From Boswellia sacra (Eukaryota; Streptophyta; Magnoliopsida; Sapindales; Burseraceae), in NCBI GenBank assembly GCA_013180625.2, contig SNVD02009802.1:1-64000 (forward strand): a DNA stretch of 64,000 nucleotides. Direction: 5' to 3'. The position numbers and the translations under genes were made by a program. Shown here piece by piece: positions 21,582 through 34,285 of the stretch. How positions within the stretch are numbered: position 1 is the stretch's first letter; each line of letters begins with the position of its first letter. Under the pieces are notes generated by a model. That model was given only the letters and a program-made list of their open reading frames with translations. It was not told the DNA's origin and ran no database searches.

Positions 21582-23542
21582 TATAGACATTGAATTTTTT
21601 AGGCTCGATGATAAGGGATGAATGAAAGAAATGATCGAAATGCCCTCAGAAGCAAAAAGAAGAAAAATAAGATGAAATCGATCGAAAGCTTTGAAAACCG
21701 ACACATGACTTTAAAAAATCACAAAAATTAATATAAGAGGAATATAATGATGAGTCATATGCTATTGTGACGCTACAGATGTCTAGTTTTCAAAAATTTT
21801 ATGGATCGTAAATCGGAGTTGAACTCAAAAAGTTAGGCATGATCGAACCTCTAAAGGTTAGAAGGAACTACATTAAAAAATGCAGAACCAAGGGGTTCGG
21901 TGGGCCACAACTGACCGACAGTTGTAGGATATATGGTTGGTTGTCCTACCACTGGCTGGCTGTCGACTCTCCTTCCCTTATTTTCAACAAATTTCACCAC
22001 CAAACTTCCTTTTTTATCCTCTTCCATCCTTTTTTAATTTCAACCCTCAACTATACAAAACCCCACTCCTCACTTTCAAGATACATCGTAAACCTCTTTT
22101 CTTATGCTTGAAGACACACTTGAGAATTCAACGAGTCTTTTCTAGTTTAGTTTTGTCAAGCACTCCGTTGCTCTAAATCTAAATATGGTACATCTTAAGA
22201 GTAGTTATCTCTTTTCTCTCTTTATTTCTTCTTTATTTTTCTTACTTAGAATTTTGCATGTTTAAGTTTATTTATGCTTAGAATACGCATGTTTAGGTTT
22301 TTAATTTGGTACTTAGAAGCATGTTTATGGTTATTATGAATTGTCTTAACCCTTATTTATTTTGCGAGATGGATAAGCGTGTCGAGGTTAGTCCGCTTTC
22401 CCTGCTTTATTTAGAATCATGCTAGAATTTTATTTTTTTTACGAATGCTTAGAATCATGTTTAAGAGCATATGTTTTAAAATCATGCTTAAGAGCACATG
22501 ATTATAATCATGTTAAGAGTCGAACCTATTTTTGAAGAATGCTGAAAAATAACATAGAATAGGTAAGAATTGTCATGATTGGTTGAAATTCCATGATTAC
22601 TTTGATTTATTGCATTAGACATAGTTACCATGATTAGGCTCGAATATGCCATGATTTGATATGATTGATATGATTGGGCTAAAACAGCCATGTTTTATTA
22701 TTATTGATATAATTAGGCTAGACATACTATGCTAAGCTAGAATTGCCATATTTAGAATCTACATTGTCCATTGGACTATGCTAGAATAGCAATGAATAGG
22801 TAAAATTACCATAATAAGATTTGATAATTCTAGGTCGAAGTGTCATGATTTTAATTTATAGCCTCAATTAGAATTTGAATTGATTGATATGAATGCATGT
22901 ATGAATATACTATGTTTAGAAGTATAATTGTATGATGTCATTAAGTGATGGTGGACTCACACTGATGGTGAGAGACTATTACTTAGAATAAATACTTGAA
23001 TGATAAATATATAATAAATATATACTCAAAAAGGCTTGACAAACATTGAATAGACTAACATATGGTGGTAAAGAAGTCACTATTTATAAAATCTCGATTT
23101 GATTTGATTATATTTATTATTTGATATGCATGAATATGCTATGCTATGAATGAATGATATTTGAAGTATTAAAAGTAGAATTTACTTTATTTGTTGAATA
23201 ACAAAATTGTTGTAATACTTCTTCCATTTCCCCATGTTTGAAAGGAAATGTAATATTTTCTCCTCACCTCCTTCTATGTATGAATATACAACTGCCATGA
23301 TTGAAAATCATCTTATTTGTTTAAGAAAAATAGAAGTGAAAATGTTTGCATAATATGAACAACGTTAAGTGGATTATATAACAAAGTAAAGGTATTTTTA
23401 TTTGAGATTTCGTAGTGGAGGCCGGATTTATATCCGGACAAGCCGAAGGCTCATACCTAATTTCCTGTACCTATCTCTTAAGGGATGAGGATAGTTTAGG
23501 TCCCAAAGTGAGGGATCGAATTACCATTATCCATTTTTTTCA
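21582..23542 (+). repeat. Tat-type LTR 3 (about 1.96 kb)
   Basis: It starts TATAGACATTGAATTTTTTAGG (TG mutated to TA) after the polypurine tract CCAAAGTAAGGGGCAAGC and ends near TTTTTTTCA. It shows the same internal landmarks as LTR 2: module array (21900-21975), TATA-like CTATACAAAA at 22051 and the TAGGCTAGAAT-type AT-rich repeats. Confidence 0.75.
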
Positions 23543-23555
23543 ATAAAAAATTCGG

Positions 23556-23567
23556 TGGCGACTCCAT
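23556..23567 (+). other. Tat primer-binding-site motif behind LTR 3
   Basis: TGGCGACTCCAT lies 13 bp past the LTR end. About 120 bp of 5' leader follows and parallels the leader behind LTR 2, then stops at about 23688 against CRM-like pol. Confidence 0.55.
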
Positions 23568-23689
23568 TCTCTAGAGGTACCTATGGCTCATATGTGTTCC
23601 CTTAAATCTCAAAAAAGGTTTTGATACAGTTTCATGGTCATAAGCGCTCTACCGGGATAAAAGCCCCATTCACACCTAGCAACATCCCT

Positions 23690-25628
23690 TTTCAATGAAG
23701 GCTAATAAAACATATCCTCAACTAAGGCAATAGTCTTATCTCTCCCTAGGTAGCCAGCTAATCCTCCAGCATGCATCTCCCAAACTAGAAAGCATCATAG
23801 AAGTATCCATAAATGAGAACCATTAAAAGATAACCATCACAAAGGATAAAATCCAAATGATCTCTATGATTATTATCCAAGAGTTCCTTATAGATGATGC
23901 CAAAATTAGGGTAGGAGGGATACTTAATTTTCATCCTATCAAAATCTATAATTTCATTCGGCATTATGTTTAAAATGTTTGTGGCTCTACTAAGGGCATT
24001 AGCTACTTTGTTATCGACTCCAAGCCTATGTCTAAAGACAAAGGTAAACATTTAAGGAATTCAGACCACTTGAGATGTCTTTCACTCAATGGTTTTTAGG
24101 ATTAAAGATATTTTAAGGCTTGATGGTCAAAATAAAGGACAAACTCACTAGGCAAAAGATAATACTACCAAAGATGTAGAGATCTAACAATGGCATAAAA
24201 CTCTTCATCATTGGTAGAATATCGTTGTTTGCCCTTATTAAGTTTCTCACTAAAGAACGCAATAAGGTGACCCTTTTGACTTAAGACGACACCTATATCT
24301 ACACTAGAAGCATCACAAGCTACCTCAAAGACTTTAGAAAAATCAAGGTGCCTAATGACAGGGGCTTGAGTCATTCGTTGTTCGATATGCTCAAATGCAC
24401 TAGTAACAATAAAGGTCCATTGAAATTCACCCTTTCTCATACAATCAGTGATGATAAGTTAATAACGCTAAACTCTCTAATGAATCTCCTATAAAAAGAA
24501 GCCAATTCATAGAAACTAGAAATCTCAAAAAAGGTCTTATATGTAAGCCAATATGTGACGGCTTTCACCTTCTTAGGTTCAACTATAATACCCTCAGAAA
24601 AAACTATGAATACTAAGAAAAGGACTTGAGATTGCATGAAAGAACATTTTCTAAGATTGATATACATCTTCTCATTCCTAAGGGTATGGAAAACCTTTTT
24701 AAGGTGGTCTAAATGCTCTTCCTCACTCTTACTATAAATGAGAATGTCATCAAAGTAAACTATGGGAAGTTCCCTATAAAACGTCATAATATATGATTCA
24801 TGACTCTAATAAAGGTGCTAGGGCCATTTGACAGACCAAAAGCCATGACTAGCCACCCATAGAAGCCATCAGAAGACTTAAATACAGTTTCCCACTAATC
24901 ATCTGGTCTAATCCTAATTTGGTGGTAATCACTCCTTAAATCTATCTTGGAGTATCAACTAGAACCAGCTAGCTTATCTAACATATCCTTAAGCCTAGGT
25001 ATGGAAAACCTATACTTGATAGTTATTTTTTTTATGGCTCTACTATCTACACACATTGTCCAAGATCCATCTTTCTTAGAGTTGAGTAACACAGGGACTG
25101 CAAAAGGACTAAGGCTATGACAAATAAAACCTTTTTCTAACAAACTCTCTATCTTCCTATTTAACTCAATTCTCTCAGTAGAATTCATCCTATAATGAGA
25201 AAGGTTTAGGAATTGAGTTCCTGAAACTAAGTCAATGGCATGCTAAATGTCTCTCATGGGTGGTAGCTCATTTGGTAATCCTTCTGGGGCGACATCACTA
25301 AATTCTTCCAAAAGGTGACTTACCGTTGGGGAAATGTCTAAGTAAGCCTCTAAGGAATTAAGTGAATGTTCTTTAAAGACTAAAGTGTACACAAGTCTAG
25401 TATCTTGGCTCCATTTCATGAAATGATTCGGAGTCAAGATATACAAATTGTGTTGCTTAGGCTCTAAGGAATTGGATCTAGGCTTTGGAGTTGGTTTGTT
25501 CTTCTGAAGCCTAATGGCGACCTTACTACTGTCAGTGGGTTTAGTAGGTTTTAAGGTGAAGGTTGTGCCACAATAATTAAAAACATAGGTTTTGTCTTTT
25601 CCATAGTTTATAACATCATGTTTATAAA
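23690..25628 (-). pseudogene. CRM-like chromovirus pol fragment (RT, RNase H, integrase zinc finger)
   Basis: Minus-strand open stretches in several frames. An upstream linker comes first (FSDVAPEGLPNELPP near 25310). RT follows, with the N-terminal segment ([15 protein letters not shown] near 25070) and the catalytic YFDDILIYS (near 24750). Next is the connection and RNase H (VFEVACDASSVDIGVVLSQ near 24320 and RLGVDNKVANALSR near 24010), then the start of the integrase zinc finger (MHAGGLAGYLGRDKT near 23765). Part of RT between 24950 and 24790 is out of frame. It is decayed. Gag and integrase core are absent: both ends abut Tat LTR leaders in opposite orientations. Confidence 0.75.
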
Positions 25629-25639
25629 GCCAAGACCTA

Positions 25640-27405
25640 CTGTGAATGAGGCTTTCTTCCCGTCAGAGTATTTGTGACCACAACACTGTGTGAAAGCCTC
25701 TTTCGAAACTTAAGGGAACACAAACGAGCTATAGGCATGTCTGGAGATTAGAGTCCTCACCCAATTATTCAATTAAGAATGAATAGGGATAATCTGATCC
25801 TTTGCTTTAGGACCTAAACTATCTTCATCCCTTTAGAGATGAGTCCAGAAAGTTAGGTACAAGCCACTCACCTCTCCTGAATCTACATCTGACCTCCACT
25901 AGGGTATGCCAAATAAGGATAGCTTATATTGTTATACAATCCACTCATGTTGTTCATTTTATACACACAAGGTTTTGTCTTATCTTCATTATTCATGTGA
26001 GGTGATTTTCAATCAAGACAACTATATATTTATACAAAAAAAGAGATGAGGAGAATGATGACATATCCTTTCAAACATGGGGAAATAAGAGGACAATTCC
26101 ATCAATTGTTATTCAACAATAAAATAAAAGTATTTCTTAACTATTTATAGGATATTCATGCAAAAAAATATAAACATTCAATTCGAGACTCGATAAATAA
26201 TAAATTCTTTACCTCCATATATAAGTCTATTCATTGTTTATCGAGCCTCTTCAAGCATATATTCATCATATTCATATCTTTTAAGTGATGGTCATTCACC
26301 ATCAATGTGAGTCCACCATTACTTAACGAAATCATACATTCATCAAGTCTCTAATCATAGCACGTTCGTACATTCATAATAAATCAATCCAAATTCTAAA
26401 CAAAGCCATAAACTAAAATTATGGCAATTCTATCTAGATTTGATATTTCTATCATGGTAATTCTACCTAATTAAGATAATTCTATCATGGCATTCTAATT
26501 GTGGCAATTCTAGCCTAGACATGACATTTCCAGTGTAATTGAATCAATCAAGACAAAACATTGCTATTCTAGCTTAATTCAATCAATCAAAGCAAATATG
26601 CCAATTTTAATCAATCAAGGCAATTCTTGTCTAATCTATGTTATTTTCTAGCATTATTCAAAGCAATCATAAATTTGAATTCTAATCATGTGTGCTTAAG
26701 CATGATTACAAACGTGTTCCCTTAAATAAGATTCTAAGTAAGAAATAAAAATCCTAGCATGATTTTAAATAAGGAAATGATAGATGACTTACCTTGACAA
26801 GCATTTCCATCTTGCAAGACAAATAAACGGTTAAACAATTCATAAAAACCCTTAAATATCTTCTAAGCATCAAAATGAAATCCTAAATATGCTTATTCTA
26901 AGCAAAAATAAACCTAATCATGCTTAATTCTAAGCAAGAAAAATAAATATGAAAATAAGAAGAAAAGAGAACTGCTCTTAGGACGTAGCCTTTCCAAGTT
27001 TAGAGCAACATAAAACGCCCAAAACTTTAAACTAGAAAAGACTCCTTAAATTCTTAAGTGTGTCTGCATGTAGTGAAAGTGAGGAGAAGGGGTGTTTATA
27101 TAAGAGAGGGTGAAAGTTGAAAAAGGAAGCAAAAAACAAAAAAGGAAGGAGTTTAATTAAAATTTCCAAACTAAAAGGGGAAGTGTCAGCCGATTGTGGG
27201 AGGACCGCTAGCCACTCGTGGGACAACCAGCTGGCTGTGGGAGGACCTCTAGCCAATGGTGACTTACCAATCCTCCTTATTTCCTTTTTTTGCAATGTAG
27301 TCCCCTCTGACCTTTATATGTTCAATAATGCGTAACTCTTCGAGTTCAACATGGATTTCTAATCTATAAAATTTTGTGAAAATTATACGTCTATAGCTTC
27401 ACAAG
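25640..27405 (-). repeat. Tat-type LTR 4, inverted and truncated at its 5' end
   Basis: Read on the minus strand it parallels LTRs 1-3 from a point about 150 bp inside the LTR start. It has the module array (27185-27265, e.g. TGGCTAGCGGTCCTCCCAC), a TATA box (TTATATAAACACC near 27093-27105), the AT-rich TAGGCTAGAAT-type repeats (26400-26660) and a degenerate leader and primer site around 25640-25790. The primer-site core is mutated. It interrupts the chromovirus at 27405. Confidence 0.7.
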
Positions 27406-29866
27406 GGTATATGATTTGTGACCAAATTGCCCCTTTTTTAGTAAATTAGTGAGAGGATATGCTATGAGCCCATAGTTCTGCACAAACTTTCGATAGTAAC
27501 CTGTGAGACCCAAAAACCCATGTAATTCTGAAACATCATTAGGTCGAGGCCAATTGATCATTACCTCAATTTTTCTTTGATTCACCTTAACCCTTTGACT
27601 AGTCATGATATGGCCAAGATAATCTAATTTGTGTTTCCCAAAAACACACCTGGCAGCTTTAATAAAAAACTAATGTTGCCGCAATGTTTCAAAAGTCTTC
27701 ACAACATGTCTAAGATGCATGGTCCAATTGGGGCTATAAACCAATACGTTATCAAAGAATACTAATATGAATTTACAAAGATATGGGCGAAAAATAGAAT
27801 TCATAATAGCCAAAAAAGTAGAAAGAGCGTTACACAGGCCAAAAGGCATAACCAAATATTCATAATGACCATTATATGTACAAAAGGCCGTTTTGTGAGT
27901 GTCATAAGGATTTACCCTTACTTGATGGATCCTACCCTTAGATCTAATTTGGTAAAGTAGGTAGCCCCATGAAGCTCATCAAGCATATCATCAATGGTAG
28001 GAATGGGAAACCTATCTTTAATAGTCACGGCATTAAGTGCCCTATAATCAATGCAAAATCGTCAAGTCCCATCTTTCTTAACTAATGGTACAGGTAAAGA
28101 GAAGGGACTGGTGCTAGGTTTAATAAGCCTCAATTTCAGCATGTCTTGAACATGTTTCTCAATCTCAGCTTTTTGAAAATAGGCATACATGTAGGGTCTT
28201 ACATTGATAGGTTCAGTACCATCCTTGAGGGGAATACAATAATCCACTTCTCAGATCGAAGGTAGCTGCGTGGGTTCTTTAAGAATATCTGTGTATGCTT
28301 CTAGTACCTTCTGCATATCTGATTGCATTTTGGGTTGATCCACCTTGTCTATAGACTAAAAATAAATAGCAAATGTTGAACTTCCTTGTCTAGCTTCCTT
28401 TGAAACTGCCTCTAATGATGTTGAATGGATGGCTTGACTATTTGCCCCCTGCAATTTACGTTCTTGGTCCTCCCATTGGAACACCATGGTCATCTTTTGC
28501 CAATTACATATAACCAGCCCAAGTAGTTCAAGCCATTGTACTCCTAGCACAAGATCAAGTCCTATAAAAGGTATAGAGTAAAGGGTTAATGCGAAAGGAA
28601 TGCCTTGAAGGAGAACCTGCACATGCTCGAACCTTCCCTGACATTTAAGACTGCTACCATTAGCTCTACTCAAATGACAAAAGATTCTATTGGAATAACT
28701 GATAGCTGAAGTATCTCTGCCATTTTCATACTGTAGAAGTTGTATGTGGATCCACTATCAATAAGCACCCCCAATTCATGTTGGCCAATTTGACCTTTAA
28801 CTCGCATGGTGCGAGAGATGAACCACCCGGTAAAAGCATGTAGAGAAATTTATGGTTCGATCAATTCCTTATGTTGGTCCTCTGTCAAATTTTCATTTAC
28901 AACTTCTTTACATGCAATCTCATTGGTTTCATGTTGGCCCTCCAGTAGTAGTACTCGAGGTCTTTGGCACTTAAGACTTATAGTAAACTTGTCATTACAA
29001 TTAAAACAAAGTCCCTATGCTCATTTTCTCTGCATCTCATCCCAAGTTAGTTTCTTCACAGGTGAAGCTTTTGTTGGTGTTGGCAGAGCCAGCAAGGTGC
29101 GAGTACGTAGTGATGGCGTGAAAATCTCCTTTGCCGTTGTATTTGTTCATCCTTCATGGGAGCTAAGCTTATTGCCTCCTTCAAAGATTTAAGCTGAAAC
29201 ATGCGAATTGCTTCTAAAATTTATGAACGTAAACCACCCATGAATGATCCTACAAGTGCCTTTTGTGACCAACCGTGAACCCGATTACCAAGTCTCTTGA
29301 ACTCTTTTTGGTAATCTCGAAGGGATCCAACCTGTCGAACTTTGGAAAGAGCTTCGTCAAAATCTTCACATCTCTGTAGGTCCAAAACGAGCCCACAATT
29401 CCTCCTCAAATAATTCCCATGTCACCAAGCGGCCTTCCTCCCGAAAAGCTCGATGCAACCATTGCCACCATTGGTTAGCCTTTCCTTCAAGGTGGAAAGA
29501 TGCTAGAGATACCTTTTGGTTGTCAGTTGTGCCTTGATATTCAAAGAATTGAGCTACTCGGTTGAACCATTCAGTTGGATCATCGCCAAAGTATTTCAGA
29601 AATTCCAACTTTGCCATTTTGGAAGAGAAAACTGGTCTACCTCCATCATTCTCCTCACGGTGCGAACGAGAGGATCCTTCTAGCCCATTATTATTGTTGT
29701 TGCTGGAGGTCTCTCTAGTTGAGAGCAAAGCATTGGACAGCTTGCTGATGGTTTCCTCCAGTTGGTACAACTTATCATTCATGCTTAACTCCAGTGGTTT
29801 CATTCCACCTTGAACTCCACCGAGTTCATTCTCCAAAGTCTCAATCCTCTCTTTGTTGGATGCCAT
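27391..29866 (-). pseudogene. Chromovirus-type gypsy gag-protease-RT fragment
   Basis: On the minus strand gag starts at ATG 29866 (MASNKERIETLENELGG), directly against the LTR of element B. It shows a capsid segment (FFEYQGTTDNQKVSLASFHLEGKANQWW) near 29560 and DFDEALSKVRQVGSLRDYQ near 29350. Protease-linker sequence follows (GLDLVLGVQWLELLG near 28550). RT then shows FQKAEIEKHVQDMLK and VPLVKKDGT (28180-28065), MPFGLCNALSTF near 27850, FFDN in place of the catalytic FFDD near 27755, and the RT-RNase H connection ending at LLKKGQFG (27410). Stops between segments and the lost Asp show that it is inactive. RNase H, integrase and LTRs are missing. Confidence 0.75.
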
Positions 29867-29867
29867 G

Positions 29868-31291
29868 TGATGCGTTCGAAACTAGCAAGTATACTAGTCG
29901 CACAAGTAATAAAGTAGTAAGTAGATATCGTTCCCACGAGGATTGATTCTAATTGAATTTGTTATTCAAAAGCAACAACAGAATAAATGGGGGGGGGTTT
30001 TGTTGATGGATTAACTAAATGAAATATTAATGTAAATGCACAATAACACAACACAAAGTAAAATGGAGTGAAAAATCAATGAGAGACACTTGGTTAAGGG
30101 TTCTTTCTCTGCCACAAGATATGAATTTGTGAATTAACATAGAATTGTCATCCAATTACAGCATTGAAGTTATCAACCGTAGATAACAACAAGCTCTGTT
30201 ATCCCAATCTTTCCTTACTTTGTTGTTAAATAAAACAAGCTCTTTATTTAATCTCTATCCATTAAACAACCTAGAACAAGCTCTCTAAGTTTAATTCAAT
30301 GGAAGCATTACGATGAGAAAGATAGGTTGATCTAAGCAATAATCACACAAGTTCGGATTATTTAACCTAGGTTGTATTTTCCAATTGCAATCTCTGATCA
30401 CAATTTTGCTACTAATGATTGGAAATTCATGACAATTACGGATCAAGATTTCTAATCTAGCAATAGACAACAACAGATTATATTCAGTTGGCCATTCCAA
30501 ATACAATCAGTAAGCAATCATAAGCATTAGATATGGGAAAATACAAGCAACTTCAATTAGAGAATTGGATAACAATTTCTTACACAATCAACTCACAAAA
30601 TCCATATCAAGGGCTTTGAAATCACCCTCAACCAATTCAGATTTAGTTACACATATTCAATCAGAATAACAAATACAATACAGAGAAATTCCAGAATTGA
30701 AAAGGAAAGAAAGAACTTAGCAAATTCTTTGAAAATCTTCTTTGTAGATGAATCTTCTTGGAATTGTAGTTCCTCCTCTTTCAAAATCTTCTTTCTCCTT
30801 CAAGAACTCCAAGGGATGAGAGAAATCCAGAAATGCAGCCTCCTCCCACGTTTTCCCCTCTTCAAGTTATGAAAATAAAACCCTAAAATGTGTTTAAATA
30901 CTCTGCTACAGTGACTTGCTACAGTGCCCCGTATTATACATGCTACAGTGGCTTGTGGAATTATATTTCTATACATCTCACACTGTTTTGATTACAACTT
31001 TTGGTACACTGAATGGATTTATAAACCGTAAATTTCTCCAGAAAATAGACTTCGAGAGCTTTCCAACGGTATATAACATGTCATCGGGTTCATTGTATAT
31101 CAATACAATTAAATCCGAGAAGATCACTGACTAGCAGAGGTGAAAATGAAGGGTTTTACTCCATTTTTGTGCAAGTTGCTCCAAAACTCCTACAAACATC
31201 AAAACCACACAAAACATAAAAATACCAAGGAATATAGCAAAGAAACATGGACGAATTGATATAAAAGTAATACATAAATAGACACCTATCA
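29868..31291 (-). repeat. 3' LTR of element B (1424 bp)
   Basis: Same termini as the other LTRs of the family, preceded (minus strand) by the polypurine tract at 31292-31306. It differs from the 5' LTR by many substitutions and by indels in the segment 30690-30850, and by a longer G run (29990-29998). Confidence 0.85.
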
Positions 31292-33240
31292 AATTCCCCC
31301 ACACTTAGACTTTGCTAGTCCCCGAGCAACTAAAATGATACGAAACAAAACTAAACCGAAACAGAATCAAAGAAAAATTAAAACACACAAATGCTTCAAC
31401 TTGCAAATAGGCCTCAAAGATTGTACTTAATTATAACCCAAGGAAACTTCAAAATAATGCACTTGATCAAGAATTTTATCTCAAAGATTAGTTTCGCTTC
31501 ACTTCAATTCCTCAAATGTGTGTGTGTAGAGCCATTCTCACCTAATCACTTGTAACCCGGATGAGTTTATGCATAAAAATGAATCATATTTAATATTGAA
31601 GATGTGTGTATAAATGAACTCCATAGGCCTGCTTTTCAAGTCACTCTCCACTAATGTAGACATGCACAACACCAAGGATCAAGTAGGACTTTATTAAGCT
31701 TGTAACGTTTGGCTTGGGTGAAGGTATGATAAAGGATAATAATTAGGCTCAAATCACCCACAAACACATAAAATCATTCAATATTATGTGGAGCTCAAGC
31801 CCATGACATAAAAAAATTCATTCTTATTCATCAAATTACTCTCCCAAACTTATTCAGAACACTCGAACTCTTTTTTTTTCTTTTTTTTCTTTTTTCTTTT
31901 TTTTTCTGTAGAAAGCAAAAGAAACTACACCCCCACACTTTGTTGTTTCATTCTTTTTAAGAACGCCCAAGGGTATAGAACTCTTTTTTTTTCTTTTTTT
32001 TAACGGCAATTCCACTCCCCCACACTTAAACAATACATTGTCCTCAATGTTTAAGTACGTGGAAGATAAGTACAGATTTTTTTCTCTTTTTTTTTTTTTT
32101 ACAAACATAATAAAACTCACTTGCATTGCTCATGGCATAATCCAACCTCCTCTAACTTCCCAAAACCAGAACATAGCTCAAAATGTAATTGCGAATGATT
32201 TACATGCTCATAGGTAAGGGATAAACTGTTTGGAACAAATTCAATTAAGGTTAGGAAATCTTTTAGTGAGTTAACAAAGAAAAAGGTTTACAGAGGCTCA
32301 AAGGGGTAACTAGGGATCAATTTTAAGTCAAGGTTGGCTCTTAAGGCTCAAACGGTCCAAAGATGGCCTAAATCATTTCCCTAATGTTGCACAGTCTAGG
32401 ATTTCGCCTCGAGTGACCATCAAACAAGTTCTAGAATTCATTGAAATCTGGAGAAACACTTAAATTACATAAACTTTCTCTAAGTAAACAAATAACTCAG
32501 TGATAATGGCTCGGTGCTCAATTTTGTGCAAGGAATCAAAGGTAAAGCAAAAACTAATTAACATTTCAAGCACAAAGATCCATGCATCATTTATCATTTT
32601 CCAAGAGTTATTCTTAATTCAATCATTATCTTATCATCGACCCACAAAATGCAAGAAAAGAGGTACGTGGCGTTGTTACACCTGAGTCAAGATTGTATAT
32701 TTCAACAATCCTTAGGACCAGTAGCCCGCAGACTTAAGGTTTCCAGCCTATATACCTTTATTATGAAAGAAACACTTCAAACAACATGAAATAAACAAAC
32801 TACAGATTTATTTCGAGAGAATGCGTTTCAAGGGTAAAGAAACCCCATATTCTGCCATTCTCAGGTTTTTCCACAATTGTTTTTTTTTTCAAATCAAAAC
32901 TGATAAAGATAAAAACACATAACAACTCTAAATTACGCAAAACTAAACTCACTCATAAAATAACAAAGTTCAACAAGTCAGCAAACAAAAACAAGTTAGT
33001 TAGAATGGGTCTAAAAGTTTAGAAGTTAGCCTCCTTATTCAGCCATTATGGATTGAAGAGATCCAGAATGCGTTTCAAGAGAACTTGAACTTTTTAAGCC
33101 ACCACTCTAAAAACCGAGATTAGAAAATATTACCTGGGACGAAAGAAATAACCTGAAAAAGCTCAAAAGAAACGACATGAAAAATCTCAAATAAACACAC
33201 TAAAAAGAAAGCAAACAAAAACGAAGCAAACCAGCAAATA
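31292..33240 (-). other. Noncoding 3' region of element B
   Basis: Inverted counterpart of 1533-3530. On the plus strand the reiterated purine motif appears as CCCCCACACTT near 31296, 31930 and 32020. T-rich homopolymer tracts vary in length from those in A. Lysine-rich readings here are low-complexity artefacts. Confidence 0.7.
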
Positions 33241-33244
33241 GAGA

Positions 33245-33894
33245 TTACAGATGGAGGGTTAAATCCAGTTGACGCCTTTTGTTGCCTTCTCCAAACCAAT
33301 TTATCCGAGCCATTGTTGGATCAGGTGAATAGACGAATTCTTGTAGTTTGTCAATTAACTCTCCTGCAGTTGAAGCTGTAACCAGCATTTGCCTTGCTGA
33401 CGGTGAGATGAAATTTTTTTCTACAGCTTGATCAAGAAAGGACAACAAACCATCAAAAAAATTATTAACATTTAACAAACCAATGGGTTTCCGATGGATG
33501 TTTAGCTGTGCCCAAGAGGTGATTTGAAATATCTCCTCTAATGTACCATAAACACGGGCAAAGCTATAAATGCATCGGACTTAACAACCATATGTGCAAT
33601 ACGCTCATGCATGCTAGAGACCTGTAACTCTTCCCCGATTGTGTTGCCTACGATATCTCGTACAGCTAATGGTTTAGGGATAATGCCGAGAACTTTGCTC
33701 CCTCCTAGGGATGCAGCTGTTGACACACACCCCATTAACCCAAGACTACCCCCTCCATAAATCAAATTAATACCCCTCGCAGCTAATGTCCTACCAAGAT
33801 CAAGAGCTGCTGTGGTAAACTCTCCATCTTTACCAAATTGCGATCCGCAAAATACGCATATATTGCGGAATCGCCGAATTGGTGTTTTCTCCAT
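33245..33894 (-). pseudogene. LOG-family gene in element B, frameshifted in the catalytic motif
   Basis: On the minus strand it starts at ATG 33894 and matches the element A ORF closely. Here the nucleotide-binding loop is the family-typical GGGSLGLMG, unlike the RGGS of copy A. At about 33555 the codons for PGGYGT have lost one base and carry a substitution, so the frame shifts right after ALP and stops five codons later. The rest of the gene is open in the original frame from about 33540 down to the stop at 33245. The encoded enzyme would lack the catalytic PGGYGTLEE motif and everything after it. Confidence 0.8.
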
Positions 33895-34089
33895 TTCTAC
33901 AAGTGCTCTAATCTTGTGTAAGACACGTTAGATATTATGCTTTTCAATTGCAAGACAGGTTATGGAATGACATATGAAAATATGCAGAATGTATATATAC
34001 ACCCATAAAACTCTCAAATTTTGACACATGGGGACATACTTTCGGTGGGGGTTGCTCGATGCAGATTTATCGCCCCAAGATTTGAAAAA

Positions 34090-34285
34090 ATGAGATATGC
34101 TTTCGGCGAGGTTTGACAAAACCTACACACTTGTCTCCCACGTGAAGCATGGAAAATGGACATACACTTTCGGCGGGGTTGACAAAACCCCACACTTGTC
34201 TCCCACGTGAAGCATAAAAATGGAGATACACTTTCGGTGGAGGTTGACAAAACCTCCACACTTGTCTCCCACGTGTACTTATGCC
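34090..34285 (-). repeat. Three tandem ~65-bp repeats, each with a G-box
   Basis: Units share TTGACAAAACC, a short CA-rich stretch, ACTTGTCTCCCACGTGAAGC and ACACTTTCGGYGG (plus-strand reading). CACGTG falls at 34139, 34204 and 34270, i.e. 65-66 bp apart. Element A has one unit (about 634-690). The array is 195-400 bp upstream of the LOG start, where a promoter could lie. The spurious ORFs across it are by-products of the repeat. Confidence 0.75.
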
